From Scatophagus argus (taxonomy: Eukaryota; Chordata; Actinopteri; Scatophagidae), in NCBI RefSeq assembly GCF_020382885.2, contig NC_058513.1, positions 13,913,641 to 13,977,640 on the forward strand: a stretch of DNA of 64,000 nucleotides, given 5' to 3'. This document shows positions 1 to 12,143 of the stretch, in pieces. How positions within the stretch are numbered: the stretch's first letter is position 1; each line of letters starts with the position of its first letter. The position numbers and the translations under genes were made by a program. Under the pieces are notes generated by a model. That model saw only the letters and a list, made by a program, of their open reading frames with translations, did not search any database and was not told where the DNA came from.

Positions 1-3000
1 CTCGCAGCAAGATTTCTGCCTATTGAGTATTCCAGAATGTAATGCATGAACATGAAGGAGGAGAGCAGCTTCCCCTCTGAAGACATAATTCTCTAATTGT
101 TTGATCCACAGCACTTCCTGGAGCATAGGTTAGAATATATGCCACATCCTTCAAGGTGAAAAGCATGCAATATTTACTTAACTGACACCAGCCAGAGGTT
201 GTAACATAATATAATCTCTCTGACACTGACATATGAAAAACATTCCTTAGCTGACATTCATGAATAATGGCAGCTGCTTGGAGAAGCTCAACTCCTGAGA
301 TCTATTTTCAAATAGGTCTCAGCTGAGGTTCTGACACACAGCTATCCTGCCGTTCATGTTGACAGGAAAGATGCCTGGAAATGCATCTTTCATGATAATG
401 GAACATGTATGTTTAAGAAAAACACAAATATACACCACAGGAAAGGAGGAAGAAGAGGATGTTTAGATTATGATTCAGCTACACACAGACAGAGAGATGA
501 GGAATACAAATCACGCAAGAGAAATACTTCACATTGCAACACGATTTCGTCAGGTATCACAGGATGTGTTACATGATATATCTATTTTTTTTTTATTCCA
601 GAGCAAACAAATCAAAATTTTGCAAGGCTCTTCCTGAATAGACTCTTGAGGTGAGAGTGGCAGTCATACGCTGTGTCCAGGAGTGTGAAAAGGTAAGGTT
701 ATTCTCTGTGTGGGCTTGGGACCTTGTTAAGGATGGCAGGTATGGTGAGATCTACTGCAGGCAGTTCATAGAGAGCTGCCATCCTCACATAACCAAGTAA
801 GGGCAGCATACCAGCCCTCTGCACATCACTGTAATGCATGCTGTTGTTATTTTTGCAGTTTTGGTCATCATTTTTTATTGATTATGATATGGTAAGTGCT
901 GAAACTGGAACATGATGACACGGTCAGGACAAAATCTGTCGAGGCAAGAAACACGGCATTCAGGCGGGTTGTTAAAAAGGTTTATTCCACTTTTTGACTT
1001 GGTGCAGGAAAAGAAAAGCACAGGTGTTATTAATAGCATTAAAGGTATTCTACGCAGAATTTGTTTGTGAATGCACCTTTTCAAAGTGCAATAAGTGAGA
1101 AAATCAGCTGAATATTAAGCTTCATTCCCAGGGCTTCGGTATTTGACAGCCTGGCAATGAGACTAAATAATCAGCTATCCTCCCCTCACAAAAACCTGAT
1201 TTCAGTGCTCTTATTGCAATACTAGAACAATTCAACCAGAGTTGTAACAGATCAAAACTATCCTTTAAGTCTAGATGGTTGGTGCCAGCGATGTTTTTGT
1301 TAGGAGACATGTTAGACATGTTTGAAGAGAAAAAAAAAAATCTTTGTGTGTTGCTATTACAAAAATGTAATCTGACCATGTTTCAAAAGCAATCTGGCCC
1401 ACCCTGTTCGTAGACATTCTCAGTTTTTATTCATGTGCTGAGGAGCAAATTCTTCTACAGAATTTTAACATACAAAATCAAAATTTGGTATAACATATAA
1501 TTTAGGTTGAAACGCACACACACACACACATTCACGCGCACACACACACGCAGAATGGCATGTAACACAAAGCGTGACACCCTTCCCCCCCAGTCAAGTA
1601 AGAGAGTGTTCATACCCGACCATCATTCCCCCCTGAGTTAAACCCCATCTGTTCCTCTGGTAGAAAAAGAGAGACAGAGGGAGGGTGATGGAGAAAAGGG
1701 GTGGGGGTGCTGAGGTGAGGAGAAAATCAGGGTAGTATCTGGAGACAGCCATAGGAGAGATGGAGGAGGAGGATTAGGAGGTTGAGGGGACAGAAAGCAG
1801 AGATGATGATGGTGGTGGTGGAGGCAAGGAGGAGGCAAGACAAACCCCCGATGCTCAGCCACTTGATGAATTCCTTGTTGGGTGCTCCTGAATGTACAAG
1901 TAGTCTCATAAGCAGGTGTGTTTCTGTGGCTCAGCAGAGAATAAAAGAGCTCATCAGATGTGGACAATTATGCTGACAGGTGGTAACAGCACCACGCAAC
2001 ATTCTGTGTGAGTGCATAAACTTGGGAGTTGAGATGATTGCAAAAACAGAGACACTTGAAAGTAAATTAAAGGACTCTACTGCCGCTGCTGTACAAACTG
2101 ATCAAAAGGCTCACGGTGACAGCGGTACTCCATGACTTCTTTTGGATTAATTAAAAGACTCAACCCAATTACAAAAACGCATCTCTTGCCTTTTTAGCCA
2201 TGCAGATTATTTTGGTTTTATTTGCCCAGATTTTGAGATCTCTGAGATTTCTATTTTTTTTTTTTTTTGGTGTTTTGAATGAATTGACCCTTTAAAATGT
2301 CAAGTAAACAAAACAGGTATCTAACTTGAAGATAGCTGTGGCATTTGATGATTTTCTCTGGCACCAGTCCAGTGTCCAGGCTCTCATTTTTCCTTCTGAC
2401 TGACAAAGCCTGCCACGGCACGTACGTTTCCTGTCACCTTCCCAGGCTCAAAATGGAGGTGGCAGCCAGACAGTCACTTCTGTGTGGCCATGCATGGGAC
2501 AGCCCAACCCCACCCCCACCCCCCACCCCCCCTTGACCCACAGCTGCCACTCAGTCTAACATCACCAGAAAGTCCCTTGTTTTGTCTCTAAAACTCCTCC
2601 TTAGCCAAAGGTCAAGGTTCAGTTTGCAGCGGGTGGGAGAAATTCCTCCTCCACATATGGAGGCAAATTAGCGGCCCTACTGTGTTTGTTTAGTGGACTG
2701 CTCGTGGTATGACAAACGTATCCTCTTCCACACCCACTCTATTTGTTTATCAGGTATTTAGTCAATACCTAAATGCTGCATTATGCATGAGGCTGCACAA
2801 AGCTTAATTACACTTGCATGATTTGGATTCCTCATTCAAATGAGTCCGTGTGATACATGGACTATTCTCAAGAGAAGACATGTAATTACTGTACTATTTC
2901 CATTTGGCATAGTGACTCCTGCTTACATGCGTAACCAAGGAGGGATATAAAGTCAAAGATACTTACGGTATTCTATCATCTCAAAAAAAAAAGAAATGCT

Positions 3001-6000
3001 TTTACTGCAGACTTGTGCTGTTTTAGGTCACACAAAAAGAGTTTCTTCTTCTTCACGGTATAATGAAGGCATGAAAGCTTGGGTTTATGAATTCCAAATC
3101 CTATTTACCTCTCCTCAACATTAAAGATCCCTTAGTAAGGAGCACTTCGCTTGAAACTATTTGATGATAAAAGCTTTTGAAATATTGATTTGAATGTGAA
3201 ATTGAGAGGCGTTCGTGAAGGCATCAGTCAGTGTTTTCCTCTTTTAATCCAAACTTCTTTATCCGAGGGCATGAAGAGAAGGAGGGAGACAGATGAGGGG
3301 GAACATCTGCGTGTATGAGTGTGTGGGATTCTTGTGTGTGCACGCATTTGTGCGAATGTGGGTGTATTTTTGTTATTCCTGTGTTCAATGCGTGTCTCTT
3401 TCTGAGTGAGGTGAGAGACTGCTTGATTTTTGAAACACTGTAAACAAGCCAGAGCCTTGTTAACGATGCCACTCAGAGTTAATGCGCAAAACTCAAAATC
3501 CGCTTTTCAGGAAAGTCTGAATTCCACGCTTATTACTGCAGAATAAATGCTGAGCCGCACTCTACCTCAGTGTGGCAGTGGAATCTTTGGCAGCAGCTAC
3601 AAATTCCCTTTCAAACATAGTGAAACATAGCTAGTGTATACTCAGGTAAATGCATTTACATAACCTGTCATTTCAGGAAAAAAAAGCCACACACACACAC
3701 ACACACACACATGTCAGCATTTCCACAGTAGGCCTGTGACAGCAGGGGACGCATACAGTATGTGGAAAGAATTCTCCTGTTTCTCATTCCTGTCTCAAAA
3801 CACTCTGATATATTCACAAACACACTGACATGCAGCACGGTCACCTGGGGCAGAGATGTCTACCAGTAACACCAAGACACCTGAAGAAACTACACATTAA
3901 CAACTCAGGATAACTGAATTGCATTCATTGCTCCAAAAAACACATTTTTCTCATTTTCCTTTAAAATGACAAAAAAGAACTCAGGTTCACGCAGACTTTT
4001 GCTTCCTCTTGCATTTCAAACCAATATCTTCACCAAAATGTCAAATACATTCGTGGGGTTAATAAAAATACAAAAGATGCCTGTAAGCGTGATAAATACA
4101 CTTAAAAACACCAGTAGGTCAATACAGCAGACCTGAGGACTATTTGAACTCCTTCTATGAGTTGAGGTCGCCCTCTACTGGCTGCTGTTTATGTGGCATG
4201 AAAGATGAGTTTACCTGCTTGGGGGCACAATATCATGTTCCCACATTTACATTTTAATACAGCAGTTACACCACAGTAGGCATAGAAACTAATCTATGGC
4301 CTGCCAAAGGTGCAGTGTAGTTTGATGAAGATAAAGTGGAAGGGTTGAAATAGTCTGAGAATAGCAAGGACACATACATTTTAATATTGTCTGTAATCCT
4401 TATAATATTGTCTTCTTGTGATGATTCTTGACGTCTTTAAAGACCCGCATTAAAAGGTGGGGGTGTGAACTACTAAATAGACTTCAGGCCTACTGATTAG
4501 TGTGTTGGGGGAAGATTAAAACTCAACCATATTGTGAACAATCCTGAATTATAACCTGAGTTATCTGATGCTGGCTTTAGACTGCAGAGTAGAGGATCAG
4601 TAGGCTGTAGGACTTGGCATAATAATAATGACATTTGTAAAAATGGTACCCCTAAAGAGGACTTCTTTTGCTATTTTCAGATAAGGCATCTTAACAGACA
4701 ACCACAAAAGTTCTCCTGTTGAGAAATTGTTATTTTAAAAAAAAGGGTAAGACGTCTGTCGGTGTATTCTATAAGACTATGCGTCTTGCATCCGTTGTTG
4801 CTTTGCAGGGCACATGGGAAAAGAAGCTATTTGTCACAATCAATGATGAAGAGTGGAAAGACATCTGGAGACACGCTAAATCAATTTCAGTTTATAATCG
4901 TGCCAGTGCAGTACAGTCCGAGACCATACACTGGATGCATATATGTCTCTCAGCCACAGACATTACACTCTTATACCCCTTGTGCCTCAAATGCAAGACA
5001 GAAACTGATACTTTAACTTATCCTTACTAATACTCATGCTGTTCTTGTTCATTGTCTGTTCTTGTCGTACATTTTTATGCATGGCACCTCATTGTTGCAA
5101 CTGTCTATGATGTGTAAAAGATCTTCTGTGGATTTCTTTATCTGTATTTTATTTGCTGTAACACTGATAACTAAAAACATATTGCTGAAGTAGGGGAATG
5201 GAGACTGAAGAATGCAGGATTTTATCAAATGGAGAAGATGCAACAAAAACATACTCTTGACTTGTGCCAGGTGAAGTGTAGTGTTTTTGGAACTTGATTA
5301 ATATTAGTTAGGATATTGTAGCCTCTGCTGCTTCAGTTGTGGCCATTTTTTAAAAACATCATCATGTAATGTTAAATTGCTGGAGTACCTCTTTAACTGA
5401 TAAACTGTCAAACACCAACATATTGCCAACATGTTTTCACACAAGGTTACATGGTTGGGCATTTGCCCAGTGTGTTTTTCCTTTTGTCTCTCACGATTTC
5501 TGATATAACGTAAAGTCAAAAGGTTCAAACAAAGTTGGCGCATATATGAGTTTTGCCTCATAATGTAATTCATACTTTGTTAAACCCTTATGGTGAGGAG
5601 ACACCAGAAAAATTAATACATATTAATTTCCGCTGGTGAGTGACGGGTGAGGGCTTATCAAGGTAAACCATTGTGGCTGCTGATCAATACTTTCATAGTA
5701 CTGGAATTTGGATGGAAGAATGGAATTTTTCCAGGTGAGGTTACCACTTTACTTGCTCTGTCACTACAAGGGCTGGGACAGACTTTCACAAAGCTGTGTG
5801 AATATTATGACATGAGCAATGACTGAAGTACAGTTTGTTTACTGTGTAAATGTTCTCTTTCTATGAACACACTGAAAGTGATATTATCCTTGAGCTCACT
5901 ATCAATTCAGCCCTAGTGATGTGCAACAACAGGGACATCCTTGAAAAACTGAAGCTGGCAGATGAGACCCTTGAAGATGCGTTTAAATGCAACACATCTG

Positions 6001-8093
6001 GTTTATCTGCATGCAGCAGTTTGTCGAGCTAATCCCATGGCACACACAGAGACACATTACTGCATGACACTTTTTGAAATGATATTAGGAATGATTTATC
6101 CTTATGTTTTTCACACTTTTCTGGGACAAAAATGAGGCAACGGCTCTTGAAGTTATTTTCAAGTCTCGGAACAGTTTGGGAGATTTTTGCTTTATATGAA
6201 TGTGCTGCAGGAGTTTCATCCCATTCTCCCTTTTCTCTAGTGTTTTCTCAAGTGCCTCCCATGTTGATTTCTGTGCCATGACACAGGTTTTTGTATTACT
6301 CCGAGGCTGCTGTGGCTCGGGCTCCGTCGGCATGACTGATCTCATTTATCTTAGTCGCATCCAAAGAGGCCCGCGGTGCAGAGGAAAGGAGCATCAATAG
6401 CAGCACTGTTAGTGCAAAAGCACAGATCATTGAGCTGTGCAGCGCTTGCACTTGAATGTGTAATGACAGTTTGCATGTAGATTCCTCTGCATGGGGAACT
6501 TTTGGGTGCAGGAGATGTATGGTGCTTCATTACAGGATAAACAAACAAATCACAAGCCTCTACTGCACTGCACCATCCTTTGTACCCGATTCAGTATTAG
6601 TCTACCAATAATTCCTGCTGAGATGTCAAAACACACGTGAAAGTATGGCAGCAACAAACATATGGCATATTAGATTCAAACTCCCTCCTGAATTATAGAA
6701 TGTTTATCAGTTCTCTTAAAGATATACTTTTAAATATCATACATTTAAATCCCCAAATATTTCAGCTGACTGGAACCAAGAAGCCAGAAATGACTTGAAT
6801 CCTAGACATGCCATGAAAATGACAAGAAATAATGAAATGGATGTAATCTGAACAACATGAGCATCACAGGTGAACAAGGGTGTTCATTTCCTTTCTTTAC
6901 AGGGAGAAAAGCTCATTCTGCAAATGCCTGAGCAGACTCATCATCTCATGACATTCCTCCCTGTAGCCCCACCTGCCATGACATTTTGTTTCTTGGCTTG
7001 TAATTGATTTTTACTTCAGTTTATTAATATAGCCTATGGAGTGCCTGAAGCACAATGCTAGTTATCTGAGGCCCACCAGGAGCTTAATCTCCTTAGATGA
7101 GCTGAATTAATAAGAGTGTTCAAGTAACATATTGATTAGAGGATCAGTGCCTGTTTCTTCTCACCGTGCTGAAATGATTACCATAAAATGGGACAGCATT
7201 AAGAAATAAGATGAGCCCGTTTTTCAATCATTTCGCTTCAATCTAAATTTCAACAGGCTCCTGTTGATTGATCAGGTGTAAACAAATCTTTAACCGTATC
7301 TTTCACAATAAAAGAGATTCTGCAGAAGCAGATTGCTAGATAGACGTTTTCCACCACCTTCAGGTTTGTATTGATAAAGCTTAGATTGTTTTCTTCCAAA
7401 TCAGCTCCAGAGCTTGTTGAACTGCAGATGCAGATGATGTTTTGTAAAGGACACTATCATGGTTTTCAGGTCACATGTTCATATTCCTCCCTGCCTGTGG
7501 GCAACTATGGATTTGAGTTCCTGCAGGCAATTTAGATAGGTAATGATAGGTTCATACATTCAGTGCACATGTGCTATGAGGCCAACAGGAGGCCATGTGA
7601 TCAAATGTACCATCATCATCTTCACCATCATCATCAGGGAAATGAGAAGATCTGGTAATAATTTTGCATCCCAGCAACAACTTGCGTAATTTCTCTACAG
7701 TGCACATAAGTACTTCAAGGTTTTAAAAAAGCAGCTCAGGAACATCATACTCACATCTGTATGTAAAGTGAGGTGGAAAGAATAAGTAAACATTTTATAA
7801 ATTAATGTCTTCTCACAAAAGCTCTGAATATCTTAATGATAAGACGTCTTTCAGGACTGTTTTCACGCCAGAATACACGTCATCTACGACAGACATAGCA
7901 GCCAATATGTTATTGACACACCTAATTGAAAATAAGTTCACTGAAACATCCAGCTATATTGTAGATAAACGTTAAAAAGTAGATGTCTGCAAACATAACA
8001 CAACATGCAAACACACAACAACAGGTGAATCAGTAGACCATATCAGTACACATAAGCAGGGCTTAATGGATCTCTGTTGTCTTTTGTCTGATC
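1..8093. other. Intergenic region beyond the 3' end of mmp21
   Basis: No exon chain with splice sites and recognisable protein could be built on either strand here. Short open frames are present but none resembles a known protein, apart from an L1-type LINE scrap near 4.8-5.03 kb. Simple repeats occur at 1513-1550 and 3688-3711 (CA) and at about 2505-2533 (C-rich). In human the next gene on this side is EDRF1, but none of its coding exons was recognised in these 8 kb. AT-rich stretches such as 7.0-7.3 kb could hold conserved non-coding elements, which one sequence alone cannot show. Confidence 0.6.
4719..5030 (+). mobile_element. Degenerate L1-type LINE fragment (end of ORF2)
   Basis: An open frame of about 100 codons carries, from about 4815, the spaced residues typical of the C-terminal end of fish L1-clade ORF2 proteins: a W near the start, then EEWKDIW, a run of Ser/Arg residues, a 'H.MHI' block, and finally LCLKCKTE followed by GTLTH-like 'DTLTYPY'. 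This is the cysteine-containing segment after the reverse transcriptase. Nothing upstream restores the reverse transcriptase or endonuclease, so this is a 5'-truncated dead copy. The class call rests on memory of LINE protein patterns. Confidence 0.6.
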
Positions 8094-11000
8094 TCAGCGG
8101 GTTAGTTTGAGTGCAGTGGGATGAACATTGCAGAGGTCGAACCACTGCTGGTCCACCTCCCTGTGCGGCAGAAGGGCATTTTGCGGCAGAAAGGGTCGGC
8201 GCCGGCGATCGTGGCTGCCTACCACTTGCCAGAAGCGTGTGCCCTTGAGTAGAAAGATGGCATTGTGGGTGAAGGAGAAGTAGGCAGCATCAATGTTGCC
8301 ATCTGGATGGTCTCCGTTCTGCACTGCGGGGAAAACATCTCTGATGGCTTTGGGGAAGCCTCTTGCCAAGCTGTTGGCTTCTACGTCGAAAGCATACACC
8401 TGTTTGAACAAATAATTGTTTCGCCTCATCAGTCAATGCAATTACAACTCACAGAGGAAGTGTAGCAAGTTGTTTGCATGAACATTTTCCTTGTACTGCT
8501 GAGAAACAAGGAATTACCTTTGGGAACTGAATTACCAAAACTCAGAGAGTAAACCTGTGACACTGTGGTGTGTCCTGTGCACCTCCCCGTTTGTTATGTG
8601 CCAGAGAGAAGATGAGGAAAAAATTCTTACAAGGGCGTTTTTGAAGAAGTAGATGTGGGAGTCCCTCCTGTCGTAAAAGGCTGTGTCAATGGGACTGAAC
8701 ACCCCTGGGAAACCCTCCGAGATTAACCTTGGGTACCGGTGACCTTCAGGGTCCTGTCTGAACACCTGGTCATTCTCACTGTCGTACCTCCAGAACTGAG
8801 TGCCTGCACACAAAAACAACATTTACAAAATAAATCTTTAGAGATATTTTTTAAAATGTATTACGCTGCTGGAAGACTACAGTGCATGCAGTATTTAGAA
8901 ATGTCTAGAAATGTCTTTTTTAAGGCCCACCTTTAAAGAAGTAAACGGCATCTCTTTTTCTGGACCACACATGCACATATGCATCCACTCCGTCCATGGG
9001 AAGTCCACGCCAGCCAATCTGCAGTGCAACTGGATCACCATAGCGTGTGCGGTTATTTCTGTTCTCATACAGCCAATACCATCCGTCTCTCATGAAATAG
9101 GTGTTAAAGCGGATGACCACGTCCCCATAGGGCGTCTTCTCCTTTCTGATCCAATCAAATACGGTGTTGAATCGACCTTTACAGCCCCCTGGGTTCAGAC
9201 ACAAGCGCAATATAAAAAATAAATTCCTTTTATGTCAGGCTATTACAGTAAGAGTGTAAAGAAACATGACTCTAGTTCTCCTTGGGTCTCTATATTTTCT
9301 CTCCACTAGATGGTGCTGTTACCATAGAGGTGCTGTATGGCTTTCCTGTCCATCCAGTCCATCTCAAAGCCTGACTCGTGGGGCAGATAGCTGGGCTGCA
9401 TTATAGAACCTGGTCTGTAGATGTGGGGCAGACCCAAAACATGGCCGATTTCATGAACTGCCACCTCACGGAAAGAAATGAAAAATGTTAGAATGAATGA
9501 GCTGTAACTGAACCACGATTATTGCTTGCTGTAGTGTGCTTACTTTGAGAAGGCTGATGCCACTGCCGGCATTTGGACCAGTAAAATGTTCGTCATCATC
9601 AAAGTGTATATCCCCCAGAAACCAGGCGTGGGCAAATTCTTGACCCGTGCCATCAAACCTCTGATTGCAACCCAGATGCCTCCCTGTGTGGAATATGGAA
9701 TATGGAATTTAAAAAGCTGTACTGATTTCTCTGAGAATTTGTTTAAAACATTATGTAAACCCACTGCAATATGCTACATATAGTGTAAATTGTATAGTGA
9801 AGAAAATATAACATACAAAGTGCACGAGACCAAAATATTTCTGCCCTGTGGAGCACTGATGATGCTGGCTCTTAACATTAAAGCTACTGTTGTAGTCTAT
9901 ATTGAATTAAATAACTTATTTTGATTTCTAAAATGAGAATTGTATATTTTTTCCGCAAATATTGAGATTCTTTTCTTAAGTAGAAGTACTATCACACCAA
10001 TATAAAATACTCCATTTCTACATTAATGTCACTCCTGCATTAAAAATGTTAACTTAAGTAAAAGTATTGTTGATTTAAAAATCTAATTATCAACATTGTC
10101 ATCAAATAATTTTCTGTCACTGAATTAACTGATTAAGTGACTAATCATTTCATCTGTACTTACATATACTGTTGGGTAATTTTAGTTCTACCAAGACATT
10201 ATGTTAAGCAAAAGTCTTAACTGGTAAGTAAAGCTGTGAGATAAATGCAGTGAAGTAAAAAGCACAATGAATCATGCTGCGAGGAATGTCATATGTATTC
10301 TGCTTGACCTACCTGTGCCAAAGCCCAGCCTGATATCAACATCCTCCAGCGGGGAACGTGAATCCTCCACAAATTCCAGCGGAGACACCTCACTCCACAT
10401 CCTGAAGGCCAGTCTGAAGATGTACCTCTGGTCTTCAATAGACAGCTGACTGCTGTAGCCTTCTCCTATCAGCCTCCATTTCAACACCCTCTTGGAAAAG
10501 GCCATGAAACCCGTTTCACTCAGATCTCTCTGGTTCCTGTATTTGGTAACCAGAGCGGCCAGGTGACGTTTCCTGCGTCGCGCCGGTTTGCTCTGATGGA
10601 CGTTCAGACTGACATTTACCGTTTGACTGTCCGTGTTGATGTCATGTGAGTTGTTTAGAGAAGTGTTATTTAAAATGTGATCGAATAAGTTGAAGTCTTC
10701 TGTGTAATTCCTGCTGGTGTCATTGAAAATACCCGTGAGAGCACTTTCAGTGTCATTAGAACTGAATTTGTTATCTTCAAAGGACTTAGCAGCATCAAAA
10801 GTTGCTGTGTTGTTACTGTCAGCTTCATTTAAAGAGCTGCTCGAACTGTTTTGAGTATCTGCGGCACTACTGTTCTCAGGTGCTGTAGGGGTGTTCAGAT
10901 CAATCTCCCTGTCAGGAACTCCACACCTTGGTTTGTTCATTGCTGACTTAGTGGCCTCATCCAAAACACCTGTGACAGGCAGACCTGACATCCTCTGAAA

Positions 11001-11472
11001 CTCTTCAAGTGCTGAAAGAAACGCTTGGCTCTCAGTGAAGCTGTTGCGGGTATCCTGATCACCATCCCGAGGAGCGTCCCTTGAATGATGCACTGTGGTT
11101 CCCTCCTGGATCATGTCTTGAATGTCATCCAGGAAGTCATCATTAAAAGACGCATCTGAATCTTCAAACTGGATCTCTTCCCAGTTCACTGGCTTAATGA
11201 ATCCATATCTAGAGAGAAATAACTACAACAACACATGGGTTAATTATCTGGTTGTTACCATCAGTCATAAAATGTCTAATAGAGCCTGTGAGGCATTGGA
11301 AAAAAGGTGAGATTTTTACCTCTGCTGTGTGCTTGTCTTTTATAACCTGAGCTTGGTGTGAATTAAGGTTCTGCACATCAGAATGATCCCGTTTATGGAA
11401 AAGTTTCTCTGCATCAGCTGAGCTAATGCTCGTCCAAAAAAGAAAAATTATCAGCTGGATCAAAGTCAGCAT
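8094..11472 (-). CDS. mmp21: Matrix metalloproteinase-21
   Basis: Secreted zinc endopeptidase required in vertebrates for left-right axis formation. Seven exons (minus strand, 5' to 3'): 11320-11472, 11222-11313 continuing to 10313 (that is 10313-11222), 9544-9683, 9323-9464, 8931-9188, 8631-8803, 8094-8399; 2082 nt, 693 aa. Hydrophobic signal peptide at residues 1-19. Cysteine-switch motif PRCGVPD at 149-155, furin-type site RRRKR at 266-270, zinc motif [11 protein letters not shown] at 405-415 with the Met-turn SIMQP after it, then a hemopexin domain bracketed by Cys451 and Cys682. Human MMP21 is 569 aa; the excess lies mostly in exon 2, in an Asn/Ser-rich propeptide linker at about 156-265. 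The exon 2 acceptor at 11223 was chosen because it restores LFLSRYGF, matching human YLSRYG; the AG 14 nt downstream breaks the frame. Intact and probably functional. Confidence 0.96.
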
Positions 11473-11600
11473 CGTGGCATCAGCGTACTCATGTATACTA
11501 GTGAAATGATGGCAAGTAAGAGACCTGAGTGCCTTTATAGCCAGATCCTGAGTTTCTCCACACCCATCCAAAGGTGCGACAATCTGGAGGTGTCCCACTT
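11473..11600 (-). promoter_or_regulatory. mmp21 promoter with TATA box
   Basis: On the minus strand a CTATAAAGG box (TATAAA at 11534-11539) lies 62 bp before the mmp21 start codon at 11472. This predicts a transcript start near 11,505 and a 5' leader of only some 30-40 nt. A focused TATA promoter fits the narrow, tissue-limited expression known for this gene. The start site is inferred from usual TATA spacing. Confidence 0.45.
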
Positions 11601-12143
11601 TCCCCAGCTTTGTGTGAAAAGTAAACCTGCCTTTACTGTCTCCAACTGCTCCACCTGACTGAATTGTATGGGTGTGTTATGCATGCTTCACTGATTTTAA
11701 ATGACTGTTGTTGACCTGTAGAAAGAAGTTAAAACCTTCACTTTCATGTGGGCAATAACAGTACAACAGACAGCCATGACCTCTGCCAACACCTGTTTTG
11801 AATAGGACACACACATACACACACACTCAAGTGAGTGTTCTACAATGAACAACCACTGACCAAACCTTCCATATCCTCACAGCGACCCAAGTTTATTCTC
11901 AAAAATAAAATGCTATATTGACTTTCTTGAGCAAGCTGGACATAAATAAAATTTCTAATTATATTCACTTACATTATTCAGGCTTTTCTGACAGAAAGCT
12001 TTTCTTTTTCCCTGTGCAAAGTAGCTGATGTACACAAAAAACTGGCAAGCTGAGCAGTAAAGTAAAAGAGATAAAAGACAATACATATAAATAACAGAGA
12101 ATGTACAAAGAGAGGAGATAAAGCGTATGGAGCCCGTCGGGGG
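11601..12143. other. Spacer between uros 3' end and mmp21
   Basis: No coding signal was seen. A minus-strand AATAAA (complement of bases 11892-11897) lies about 250 bp beyond the uros stop codon and is a candidate polyadenylation signal for uros. A short CA-rich patch is at about 11810-11826. Confidence 0.45.

Noticed and set aside
1782..1976. Small + strand ORF and its minus-strand shadows in a GGA/GGT-rich patch
   Set aside because: Low-complexity sequence only; no homologue recognised.
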